DNA of 64,000 bases from Amycolatopsis sp. MtRt-6. Its GTDB lineage: Bacteria; Actinomycetota; Actinomycetes; Mycobacteriales; Pseudonocardiaceae. This document shows positions 42,063-49,996 of the stretch, piece by piece. Positions within the stretch are counted from its first letter, which is position 1. The number at the start of each line of letters is the position of its first letter. The translations under genes were made by a program, and so were the position numbers. Where the stretch lies: positions 58,744-122,743 of the forward strand of contig NZ_JADWPD010000035.1 in NCBI RefSeq assembly GCF_017308975.1. Reading direction: 5' to 3'. The notes under the pieces were generated by a model, which saw only the letters and a program-made list of their open reading frames with translations, searched no databases and was not told where the DNA came from.

Positions 42063-42626
42063 ATCAGCTCCGAGACACGCATCAACGACCGAATCCGGGT
42101 GCCGGAAGTCCGTCTCGTCGGACCCGCCGGCGAACAGGTCGGCATCGTCCGGATCGAGGATGCGCTGCGCCTGGCGCAGGAGAACGACCTCGACCTCGTC
42201 GAGGTCGCGCCGCAGGCCCGCCCGCCGGTGTGCAAGCTCATGGACTTCGGCAAGTTCAAGTACGAGAGCGCGCAGAAGGCCCGCGAGTCGCGGCGCAACC
42301 AGCAGCTGACCGTCATCAAGGAACAGAAGCTGCGCCCCAAGATCGACCAGCACGACTACGAGACCAAGAAGGGTCACGTGTCGCGCTTCCTGGCGGCGGG
42401 CAACAAGGTCAAGGTCACGATCATGTTCCGCGGCCGCGAGCAGTCCCGGCCGGAGCTCGGCTACCGGCTGCTGCAGAAGCTCGCCGAAGACGTCACCGAG
42501 CTGGGTTTCGTCGAGTCGTCCGCCAAGCAGGACGGCCGCAACATGATCATGGTGCTGGCCCCGCACAAGAACGTGAAGCCGAAGGCCAAGGCCGAGCCTG
42601 CCCCCGAGCAGGCTCCCGAGGCGTAG
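42063..42626 (+). CDS. infC: Translation initiation factor IF-3, rare ATC start codon
   Basis: 187 residues. The N-domain is SSETRINDRIRVPEVRLVG with LDLVEVAPQARPPVCKLMD; the C-domain is KLRPKIDQHDYETKKGHVSR to FRGREQSRPELGYRLLQKL, and the Lys/Ala/Pro-rich tail is usual in actinobacteria. The coding frame opens at ATC 42063 just after AAGGAGG (42052-42058, four-base spacing). No ATG, GTG or TTG lies near; the in-frame ATG at 42006 would add 19 residues unlike IF3. Use of AUU/AUC by infC is known to make the gene sense IF3 itself. First gene of infC-rpmI-rplT. Confidence 0.92.
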   Translation: MSSETRINDRIRVPEVRLVGPAGEQVGIVRIEDALRLAQENDLDLVEVAPQARPPVCKLMDFGKFKYESAQKARESRRNQQLTVIKEQKLRPKIDQHDYETKKGHVSRFLAAGNKVKVTIMFRGREQSRPELGYRLLQKLAEDVTELGFVESSAKQDGRNMIMVLAPHKNVKPKAKAEPAPEQAPEA

Positions 42627-42693
42627 GCGCCGACCAGCACGAGTCAGCGGCTCACCGGTTCTCCGGTGAGCCGCCGCACGAAAGAGGACAGAA

Positions 42694-42888
42694 ATGCCGA
42701 AGATGAAGACCCACAGCGGGGCGTCCAAGCGGATCCGCATCACGGGCACGGGCAAGCTGCGTCGCGAGAAGGCCGGCCGCCGCCACCTGATGGAGAAGAA
42801 GTCCAGCCGCGTGGCTCGCCGCCTCGAGGGCACCGGCGAGGTCGCGAAGACCGAGGCCGGCCGGATGAACCGCCTCCTCGGCCGCTGA
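42694..42888 (+). CDS. rpmI: 50S ribosomal protein L35
   Basis: 64 residues, normal for bL35. The conserved start PKMKTHSGASKRIRITGTGK and the basic core RREKAGRRHLMEKKSSR (seen in two parts) are unmistakable. ATG 42694 follows AAAGAGGAC. It lies between infC and rplT, the standard order. Confidence 0.98.
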   Translation: MPKMKTHSGASKRIRITGTGKLRREKAGRRHLMEKKSSRVARRLEGTGEVAKTEAGRMNRLLGR

Positions 42889-42955
42889 CCCGCAGAACTT
42901 TGCAGTAACCACCCGGGGCGTCCCCCTCGCCCCCTGAGATCGACAGGATGGACCC

Positions 42956-43333
42956 GTGGCACGCGTCAAGCGGGCGGTCAACGCCCAGAAGAAGCGTCGC
43001 GCAACTCTCGAACTGGCCAGCGGCTACCGCGGCCAGCGTTCGCGGCTGTACCGCAAGGCCAAGGAGCAGACGCTTCACTCGCTGAACTACGCCTACCGGG
43101 ACCGCCGTGCCCGCAAGGGTGACTTCCGTCAGCTGTGGATCACCCGCATCAACGCGGCCGCCCGCGCCAACGGCGTGACCTACAACCGGTTCATCCAGGG
43201 CATCAAGGCCGCGGGTGTCGAGGTCGACCGCAAGATCCTCGCGGACCTCGCCGTCAACGACGCCGCCGCCTTCACCGCGCTGGCCGAGCTCGCCAAGGCC
43301 AACGTCAACACCGGCGAAGCGAAGTCGGCCTGA
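42956..43333 (+). CDS. rplT: 50S ribosomal protein L20
   Basis: 125 residues, GTG 42956 (ARVKRAVNAQKKRRATLELA). The RNA-binding N-terminal helix (SGYRGQRSRLYRKAKEQTLH) and globular C-domain (YNRFIQGIKAAGVEVDRKIL) match bL20, a primary 23S rRNA binder needed early in large-subunit assembly and a known autoregulator of this operon. The C-terminus is slightly longer than E. coli (KANVNTGEAKSA). Its TGA overlaps the proposed start of the SpoU methyltransferase gene. Confidence 0.98.
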   Translation: MARVKRAVNAQKKRRATLELASGYRGQRSRLYRKAKEQTLHSLNYAYRDRRARKGDFRQLWITRINAAARANGVTYNRFIQGIKAAGVEVDRKILADLAVNDAAAFTALAELAKANVNTGEAKSA

Positions 43334-44145
43334 CCGGCAGCTTTCAACGACCCGGGGCGGAACCGTTCACCGAGCGGACCCCCCGGGTCGTTGCTGCGCG
43401 CAAGCTGACGCGGCGCGCGGAACGCGACAAGACCGGCCGGTTCCTGGCCGAAGGCGCCAACGCCGTCGAAGCGGCGCTCGAGCACGGCACGGTGCACGAG
43501 CTGTTCGTCACCTCCCGTGCGGCGGAGCAGCACGCGGACCTGGTGGACGCGGCCCGCGCGGCCGGCGTCGGCGTCTCGCCGATCACCGACCGCGCCGCCG
43601 ACGGGCTGTCGGAAACCGTGACACCCCAGGGCATCGTGGCCGTCTGCGCGCTGCTGGACCGGCCCCTCGACGAGGCCGTGACCCCGGCCGCGCGGCTCGT
43701 GGTCGTGCTCGTGGACGTCGCCGACCCCGGCAACGCGGGCACGGTCATCCGCGTCGCCGACGCGGCCGGCGCCGACGCGGTCGTCCTGGCGGGCGACACC
43801 GTCGACCCCCACAACGGCAAGTGCGTCCGCGCGGCCGCCGGCAGTCTGTTCCACCTGCCGATCGCGCGCGTCCGCGACGTCCCCGCCGCGCTGGCCGCCT
43901 GCTCGGCCGCGGGTCTGCGGACGTTCGCCGCTCACGGCTACGCCGACGCCGAACTCGATCGGGTGGATCTCGCCGCGCCGACGGCGTGGGTGTTCGGCAA
44001 CGAGGCCCACGGCCTGCCCGCCGACGTCCTCGACCGCACCGATCTCGCCGTCCGGATCCCCCTGTACGGCCGCGCCGAGAGCCTCAACCTGGCCACCGCC
44101 GCGGCCGTCTGCGTCTACACGAGCGCGATGGCGGCACGCCGCTGA
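43330..44145 (+). CDS. SpoU/TrmH-family RNA 2'-O-methyltransferase
   Basis: About 271 residues. An N-terminal substrate-binding domain (RVVAARKLTRRAERDKTGRF, LAEGANAVEAALEHG) precedes the knotted SPOUT domain: LVVVLVDVADPGNAGTVIRV (motif 1), TAWVFGNEAHGLPADVL (motif 2) and AESLNLATAAAVCVYTSAM (motif 3). Likely a 23S rRNA 2'-O-ribose methyltransferase; placement after rplT is common. The frame is open from the rplT end with no ATG/GTG/TTG before the conserved region; CTG 43330 overlapping the rplT TGA is the best start, and GTG 43492 would cut the domain. Confidence 0.85.
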   Translation: MTGSFQRPGAEPFTERTPRVVAARKLTRRAERDKTGRFLAEGANAVEAALEHGTVHELFVTSRAAEQHADLVDAARAAGVGVSPITDRAADGLSETVTPQGIVAVCALLDRPLDEAVTPAARLVVVLVDVADPGNAGTVIRVADAAGADAVVLAGDTVDPHNGKCVRAAAGSLFHLPIARVRDVPAALAACSAAGLRTFAAHGYADAELDRVDLAAPTAWVFGNEAHGLPADVLDRTDLAVRIPLYGRAESLNLATAAAVCVYTSAMAARR

Positions 44146-44197
44146 CCTGCGAGTAGGCTGCCCCAGTATCCATTGTGGCCGGTATTGGGGGAGTTCC

Positions 44198-45031
44198 ATG
44201 GGCAGGCTTGCTCGTTCGTTCGCGTTGTTCTCCGCTTCGTTGAAGGTGCTGCGCGCCCACAAGGGCCTGGCGTGGTTCCCGGTGCTCGCCGGGGTCGCCG
44301 GGCTCCTGGTCGCCGCGGTGTTCCTGACACCCGCGTTCTTCACCGCCCACCTCGATGCCGACAACTTCCGGCCGACCGCCGGTACGTACGTGCTGCTCGC
44401 GGCGTTCTACCTCGCCTCGGCGTTCGTCACGATCTTCTTCAACGCCGCGCTGGTCTCCCAGGCGGACATCGCGCTGCGCGGCGACGGCGGCCTGCCGGGC
44501 GTCGGCGCCGGCCTCGCCGCCGCCGCTCGCCGCTGGCCGGCGCTGCTCGGCTGGGCCGGCGTGACCGCGACGGTCAGCGTGGTGCTGCGCACGATCGAAG
44601 AGCGGCTCGGCTTCCTCGGCAGCATCATCAGCGGCCTGGTCGGCCTGGCCTGGCGGCTCACGACGTTCCTCGTGCTGCCGGTGGTCATGCTCGAAGGCAC
44701 CGGGGTCCGCGGCGGCGTCAAGCGCTCGGTCGAGCTGTTCCGCCGCGCCTGGGGCGAGAACGTCGCCGGCACCGCCGGCCTCGGCCTCGTCGGGTTCCTG
44801 CTCACCCTGGCCGGGTACGTCGTGCTCCTCGGCGGCGGGTTCCTGCTCGGCGGCACGGCCACGGTGTTCGTCGCGGTCGGGCTGGCGATCGTCTGGACCC
44901 TGCTGGTGGCGGTCTTCGTCACCACGTTGTCCGGCATCTACCAGACGGCGCTGTACCGCTACGCGGCCGAAGGTGTCGTGCCCGGCGAGTTCGCGTCGGT
45001 CGACTTCGCCGAGGCGTTCCGGCGGCGCTGA
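44198..45031 (+). CDS. DUF6159-like polytopic membrane protein
   Basis: 277 residues, ATG 44198. It begins MGRLARSFALFSASLKVLRA with a KGLAWFPVLAGVAGLLVAA helix, then about six membrane segments. The middle carries SQADIALRGDGG and MLEGTGVRGGVKRSVELFRRAWGE (here in parts), and the end TTLSGIYQTALYRYAAEGVV. This arrangement matches DUF6159/'EI24-like glycerophosphoryl-diester membrane' proteins of unknown role. Monocistronic between the methyltransferase and pheS. Confidence 0.75.
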   Translation: MGRLARSFALFSASLKVLRAHKGLAWFPVLAGVAGLLVAAVFLTPAFFTAHLDADNFRPTAGTYVLLAAFYLASAFVTIFFNAALVSQADIALRGDGGLPGVGAGLAAAARRWPALLGWAGVTATVSVVLRTIEERLGFLGSIISGLVGLAWRLTTFLVLPVVMLEGTGVRGGVKRSVELFRRAWGENVAGTAGLGLVGFLLTLAGYVVLLGGGFLLGGTATVFVAVGLAIVWTLLVAVFVTTLSGIYQTALYRYAAEGVVPGEFASVDFAEAFRRR

Positions 45032-45164
45032 CGGTGCGTCCGCGCGGCCCCGGGGCGACCGGGGGCGCGCGGAGCCGATCCCATAGACTTTTCCCGCCTT
45101 TGACCTCTCGCGAGCCGTGTGCGGCGGCGCGCGAACGACCAGTCCCAACGGACGCCGAGGAGTT

Positions 45165-46226
45165 ATGTCCGGAGCCACGGAGAAGGAAGCACAGGGCGCG
45201 GTACTCGCCCCCGAGACGCTGCAGGAGGCGGTCAAGGCCGCCGAAGCGGCGTTCGCCGCCGCGACCGGGCTCGAAGGGCTGGCCGAGGTCAAGCCGGCCC
45301 ACCTCGGCGACCACGCGCCGCTGATGCTGGCCCGCCGCGAGATCGGCGCCCTGCCCAAGCAGGAGAAGGCCGAGGCGGGCAAGCGCGTCAACGAGGCCCG
45401 CCAGGCCGTCCAGGCGGCGTTCGACGCCCGCCGCGCCCAGCTCCAGGCGGAGCGCGACGAGCGCGTCCTCCGCGAAGAGGCCGTCGACGTCACCCTGCCG
45501 TGGGACCGCGTCCCGCGCGGCGCCCGGCACCCGATCAGCACCATCTCCGAACGCGTCGCGGACGCCTTCGTCGCGATGGGGTATGAGATCGCCGAGGGCC
45601 CCGAGCTCGAAGCCGAGTGGTTCAACTTCGACGCGCTGAACTTCGGCAAGGACCACCCGGCCCGGCAGCTGCAGGACACTTTCTACGTCGGCGAAGAGGA
45701 CTCCGGCCTGGTGCTGCGCACGCACACCTCGCCGGTCCAGGCGCGCACGCTGCTGCACCGCGACCTGCCGGTGTACGTCGTGTGCCCCGGCCGGACGTAC
45801 CGCACCGACGAGCTCGACTCCACGCACACCCCGGTGTTCACCCAGGTCGAGGGCCTCGCGGTCGACAAGGGCATCACCATGGCCCACCTGAAGGGCACGC
45901 TGGACGCCTTCGCCCGCGCGATGTTCGGCGAGAGCTCCAAGACGCGGCTGCGCCCGCACTTCTTCCCGTTCACCGAGCCGTCCGCGGAGGTGGACGTCTG
46001 GTTCGAGGAGAAGAAGGGCGGCCCCGGCTGGGTCGAGTGGGGTGGCTGCGGCATGGTCAACCCGAACGTGCTGCGCGCCTGCGGCGTCGACCCCGAGGTG
46101 TACTCGGGCTTCGCCTTCGGCATGGGCATCGAGCGCACCCTGCAGTTCCGCAACGGGATCCCGGACATGCGCGACATGGTGGAGGGCGACGTCCGCTTCA
46201 CCCTTCCCTTCGGAACGGAGGCGTAG
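45165..46226 (+). CDS. pheS: Phenylalanyl-tRNA synthetase alpha subunit
   Basis: 353 residues, ATG 45165 after GCCGAGGAG. An N-terminal coiled-coil for tRNA binding (LPKQEKAEAGKRVNEARQAV, then RRAQLQAERDERVLREEAVD in part) leads to the class II catalytic core: motif 1 HPISTISERVADAF, motif 2 PGRTYRTDELDSTHTPVFTQ and motif 3 GMGIERTLQFRNGIPDMRDM, with FGESSKTRLRPHFFPFTEPS. Charges tRNA-Phe with the beta subunit. The TAG stop overlaps the pheT GTG (46224-46228). No obvious phenylalanine attenuator was found in the 133-base upstream gap. Confidence 0.97.
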   Translation: MSGATEKEAQGAVLAPETLQEAVKAAEAAFAAATGLEGLAEVKPAHLGDHAPLMLARREIGALPKQEKAEAGKRVNEARQAVQAAFDARRAQLQAERDERVLREEAVDVTLPWDRVPRGARHPISTISERVADAFVAMGYEIAEGPELEAEWFNFDALNFGKDHPARQLQDTFYVGEEDSGLVLRTHTSPVQARTLLHRDLPVYVVCPGRTYRTDELDSTHTPVFTQVEGLAVDKGITMAHLKGTLDAFARAMFGESSKTRLRPHFFPFTEPSAEVDVWFEEKKGGPGWVEWGGCGMVNPNVLRACGVDPEVYSGFAFGMGIERTLQFRNGIPDMRDMVEGDVRFTLPFGTEA

Positions 46227-48796
46227 TGCGAGTCCCAGTCAGCTGGCTGACCGAACACCTCGATCTCGCTGAGGAGGTCACGCCGCAGGACCTGGCCGAC
46301 GCGTTCGTCCGGATCGGCATCGAGGTCGACGACCTGCACGAGCTCGGTCCCGTGACCGGCCCGCTGGTCGTCGGCCGGGTCGCCGAGATCGAGGAGCTCA
46401 CCGAGTTCAAGAAGCCGGTGCGCTTCTGCCGCGTCGACGTCGGCGAGCCCGCCGACGAAGCCGCGGAGCTCGACGAGCTCAGCGACGAAGACGACGAGGA
46501 CGACGACGAAGCCGGCGAGCTCGACGAGGGTCCGCACGGCATCAAGACCCGCGGCATCATCTGCGGCGCGCGCAACTTCGTCGAGGGCGACCTGGTCGTC
46601 GTGGCGCTGCCCGGCGCCGTCCTGCCCGGCGACTTCGAGATCGCCGCCCGCAAGACCTACGGCCGGATCAGCGACGGCATGATCTGCTCGGCGCGCGAGC
46701 TCGGCCTCGGCGACGACCACACCGGCATCCTCGTGCTGCCGCCGGGCACCGCGAGCCCGGGCGACGACGCGAGCGAGCTGCTCGGCCTGAACGACTCGGT
46801 GATCGAGCTGGCCCCGACCCCGGACCGCGGCTACGCGCTGTCGATCCGCGGGCTCGCGCGCGAGCTGTCGAACGCGCTCGACGTCCCCTTCGGCGATCCG
46901 GCGCTGCTGGAGGTCCCGGCGGCCGAGGGCGACGCCTGGCCGGTCCGCGTCGAGGACCCGGAAGGCTGCCCTCGGTTCGTGCTGCGCCGGGTCACCGGCC
47001 TGGACGCGACCGCGCCGACCCCCTGGCGGATGCGGCGGCGGCTGATGCTGGCCGGCATCCGGTCCATCTCGCTGGCCGTCGACGTCACCAACTACGTGAT
47101 GCTCGAGCTGGGGCACCCGCTGCACGCGTTCGCGACCAAGGCCATCCAGGGCGACCTGGTGGTGCGCCGCGCGAAGCCGGGCGAGAAGCTGACCACCCTG
47201 GACGACGTCGAGCGCGCGCTCGACCCGGACGACATCGTGATCGCCGACGACAGCGGGGTCATCTCGCTGGCGGGCACGATGGGGGGCGCGAGCACCGAGA
47301 TCACCACGGAGAGCACCGACGTCCTGCTCGAGGCGGCGCACTGGAACCCGGCGGCGATCAGCCGCACGGCCCGGCGGCACAAGCTGTTCTCCGAGGCGGC
47401 CAAGCGGTTCGAGCGGTTCACCGACCCGCAGCTGTGCGCGGCGGCCGTCGAGCTGGCCGCCCGCCTGCTGCGCCAGTACGGCGACGCGGCGATCCAGCCC
47501 GGCCGCACCGACGAGGGCACGATCGAGCCGAACCCGCCGGTCGTGATGCCGATCAACCTGCCCGACAAGGTCGCGGGCGTGAACTACCAGCGCGGTGTCA
47601 CGGTCCGCAGGCTCACCCAGATCGGCTGCAAGGTCTCGGTCGGCACGGGCGACGACGGCACGGGCCTGGTCACGGCGATCCCCCCGAGCTGGCGCGGCGA
47701 CCTGCGCCAGCCGGCCGACCTCGTCGAGGAGGTGCTGCGGCTGGAGGGCTACGACAGCATCCCGTCGACGCTGCCCGCCGCCCCGGCCGGCCGCGGCCTG
47801 ACCGACGCCCAGCGGCGCGTCCGGGGCGTGTCCCGGGCACTGGCCGAGGCGGGTTACGTCGAGGTGCGCCCGTTCCCGTTCGTGAGCGACGCGGTGTGGG
47901 ACGCCTTCGGCTTGCCGGCCGACGACGTCCGCCGCAACACGGTCGTGGTCCGCAACCCGCTGGAGGCCGACCGCAACCGCCTGGCGACGACGTTGCTGCC
48001 GGGCCTGCTGGACACCATGCAGCGCAACGTGTCCCGCGGATTGAAGGACGTCTCGCTGTACCACATCGGCCAGGTGGTGCTCCCGGCGCCGAACCCGCTG
48101 AAGATCCCGGACCTCGGCGTGGACCGGCGGCCGACCGACGAGGAGCTGGCGCTGCTCGAGGCGGCCGTGCCGCAGCAGCCGCTGCACGTCGCCGTCGTCC
48201 TCGCCGGAAACCGGCGTCGAGCGGGCTGGTGGGGCGCCGGCGAGCCGGCGAACTGGGCCGACGCGGTCCAGGCGGCCCGCACGGTCGCGGAGGCGGCCGG
48301 GGTCGAGCTGACGGTGCAGGCGGCGGACCTCCCGCCGTGGCACCCGGGCCGCTGCGCCCAGCTGCGGGTCGGCGACTGGCCGGTCGGCCACGCCGGTGAG
48401 CTGCACCCCAAGGTGGTCGAGGCCCTCGGCCTGCCACCGCGCACGGTGGCGATGGAGCTCGACCTGGACGCGATCCCGCTCCCGGACTCGCGCCCGGCAC
48501 CGAGCGTCTCGGGCTACCCGCCGGTGCTCCTGGACGTCGCCCTGGTGGCGAAGGCGGACGTGCCGTCGGCCGACCTCGCGTCGGTGCTGCGCGAGGGCGC
48601 GGGCGAGCTCCTCGAGGACATCACGCTGTTCGACGTGTACGCGGGCGAGCAGGTCGGCGAGGGCAAGCGATCGCTGGCGTACAAGCTGCGGTTCCGCGCA
48701 CCGGACCGCACGCTGACGGTCGACGAGGCCACCAAGGCCCGCGACGCGGCAGTGGCAGCGGCGGGCGAGCGCTTCAACGCAACGCTCCGCGCCTGA
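46226..48796 (+). CDS. pheT: Phenylalanyl-tRNA synthetase beta subunit with acidic insert
   Basis: 856 residues from GTG 46226 (VRVPVSWLTEHL). Domains in order: the EMAP-like tRNA-binding domain (residues about 40-170), B3/B4 editing region (LEVPAAEGDAWPV, NYVMLELGHPLHAFATKAI), B5 (INLPDKVAGVNYQRGVTV), catalytic-like core (SWRGDLRQPADLVEEVLRLEGYD) and the C-terminal anticodon-binding FDX-ACB (VLLDVALVAKADVPSADLAS). Residues about 75-103, inside the tRNA-binding domain, form a strongly acidic run (DELSDEDDEDDDEAGELDEG) absent from the E. coli protein. Length is otherwise normal. Confidence 0.96.
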   Translation: MRVPVSWLTEHLDLAEEVTPQDLADAFVRIGIEVDDLHELGPVTGPLVVGRVAEIEELTEFKKPVRFCRVDVGEPADEAAELDELSDEDDEDDDEAGELDEGPHGIKTRGIICGARNFVEGDLVVVALPGAVLPGDFEIAARKTYGRISDGMICSARELGLGDDHTGILVLPPGTASPGDDASELLGLNDSVIELAPTPDRGYALSIRGLARELSNALDVPFGDPALLEVPAAEGDAWPVRVEDPEGCPRFVLRRVTGLDATAPTPWRMRRRLMLAGIRSISLAVDVTNYVMLELGHPLHAFATKAIQGDLVVRRAKPGEKLTTLDDVERALDPDDIVIADDSGVISLAGTMGGASTEITTESTDVLLEAAHWNPAAISRTARRHKLFSEAAKRFERFTDPQLCAAAVELAARLLRQYGDAAIQPGRTDEGTIEPNPPVVMPINLPDKVAGVNYQRGVTVRRLTQIGCKVSVGTGDDGTGLVTAIPPSWRGDLRQPADLVEEVLRLEGYDSIPSTLPAAPAGRGLTDAQRRVRGVSRALAEAGYVEVRPFPFVSDAVWDAFGLPADDVRRNTVVVRNPLEADRNRLATTLLPGLLDTMQRNVSRGLKDVSLYHIGQVVLPAPNPLKIPDLGVDRRPTDEELALLEAAVPQQPLHVAVVLAGNRRRAGWWGAGEPANWADAVQAARTVAEAAGVELTVQAADLPPWHPGRCAQLRVGDWPVGHAGELHPKVVEALGLPPRTVAMELDLDAIPLPDSRPAPSVSGYPPVLLDVALVAKADVPSADLASVLREGAGELLEDITLFDVYAGEQVGEGKRSLAYKLRFRAPDRTLTVDEATKARDAAVAAAGERFNATLRA

Positions 48797-48906
48797 CGGC
48801 CACCCGGCCCGACGCTCACCCGGCCTCTCCCGCTCACCAGAGCAGGAGGGGCCGGCCCACATCTGACCCCCACACCGGCCCGCGTTCCGGCCCCACCCGG
48901 CCCGCC

Positions 48907-49074
48907 GTGTCGTCCCTCCAGTCACGCGTGTCGTCCGCCTGATCACGCGAGTCGACCTCCCAGCCACGCGAGCCGACCCTCCCGGTCGGCAATCCGACCG
49001 TCCGGGTACGCAGGCCGACCCGCCAGGTACGCCAGTCGACCCTCCAAGGCGGCGAGCCGACCCATCGGGCACAC
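48907..49074. repeat. Eight degenerate 21-bp tandem repeats in the pheT-alkD gap
   Basis: Consecutive units at 48907, 48928, 48949, 48970, 48991, 49012, 49033 and 49054 each contain a (T/C)CG(T/A)CC core, pyrimidine-rich middle and usually end in ACGC or GGC. Units 2 and 3 begin GTGTCGTCCGCC and GAGTCGACCTCC. There are no spacers. The array fills most of the 317-base gap 48797-49113 between two convergent genes; the remaining 48797-48906 is C-rich with no clear gene. Confidence 0.75.
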
Positions 49075-49113
49075 CGACCGGCCCACTAGCCGCGCCCCAG
49101 CCGCCGCAGTACC

Positions 49114-49803
49114 TCAGCCGATGTGCTTGAGCGCCTCCCGCCGGGACAGCCCGGACAACCCCGGGTGATCGTCCACGAAACGCCGCACCCAGTCCGGCGC
49201 GGTCTTGGCGTAGTCCCGCAGGGCCCAGCCGATTGCCTTGCGCAGGAAGAACTCCGGCTCGGCGATCGCCGGCTCGATCGCGCGGGTGAGCAGGTCCGTG
49301 TCGGTCTCCTCCTTGGCGCCCACCTGGCAGATGATCGCCGTGCGCCGGCGCCAGAGGTCGCCGTCGCCTGCCCAGGCCAGCATCGTCGGTGTCATCCGGG
49401 TGCGAGATGCCCGGAGGATCGGGCCGATCCGCTGGATGGCGAGCTCGTCCACCAGGTCCCACCACGCCCCGCTGACGATCATTTCCTCGTACACCGGGAC
49501 CAGGTCCGGATCCTGCCACCGCCGGTAGGCCCGGTACCCGGAAAGATCGATGGCCGCGTACCGCTCCTCGCGGAATTCGGCAGTTCGCCAAAGCGTCAGC
49601 ACCGTCGCCGAAAATGTCACCCGATCGGGCAATATATGGTCGGCCAGCACCCGCTTGAGGAGCGCGCTGCGCTCGGGCTTCGCCACGCCGTGGAAGGGCA
49701 TGGCCGACTTCATGTACGCCCGCATCGCCGGCGCCTTCACCGGGTCGGCCAGCTCGGCCAGCCCGGTGCGGATGGCCTTGACCAGGTTTTCTTCCGCGCT
49801 CAT
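49114..49803 (-). CDS. AlkD-like DNA alkylation repair protein
   Basis: 229 residues, ATG 49803 after GGGAGGACGG. All-helical HEAT-like repeat protein of the DNA alkylation repair family: SAMPFHGVAKPERSALLKRV near the N-terminus, REERYAAIDLSGYRAYRRW, WWDLVDELAIQRIGPILRAS with the conserved Trp-Asp, and EFFLRKAIGWALRDYAKTAP at the C-terminus. AlkD excises bulky or positively charged alkyl-purines without base flipping. Divergent from the secreted peptidase at 49997; a second alkyl-base glycosylase of a different family is encoded at 61636. Confidence 0.9.
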   Translation of the reverse strand: MSAEENLVKAIRTGLAELADPVKAPAMRAYMKSAMPFHGVAKPERSALLKRVLADHILPDRVTFSATVLTLWRTAEFREERYAAIDLSGYRAYRRWQDPDLVPVYEEMIVSGAWWDLVDELAIQRIGPILRASRTRMTPTMLAWAGDGDLWRRRTAIICQVGAKEETDTDLLTRAIEPAIAEPEFFLRKAIGWALRDYAKTAPDWVRRFVDDHPGLSGLSRREALKHIG

Positions 49804-49996
49804 CCGTCCTCCCGTCGCACACCGGCGATCCGCAGGGTACTGCCGGCCACCGACAGTTCCACGACCGCGCGGGCAACGCAGGTACCGGCGAAAGGCGAAT
49901 GGCGAAAGTCGCGCCGGTCGGCGAGATTGTCCACGATTGCCGGTAGCTTCGCCGGAATCCGGCGAACGTTGTCGAATGCAGAAGAAAAGGACGACT

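Noticed and set aside
48907..49074. Possible CRISPR array
   Set aside because: The 21-bp units are contiguous and degenerate with no unique spacers, and no cas genes are near.
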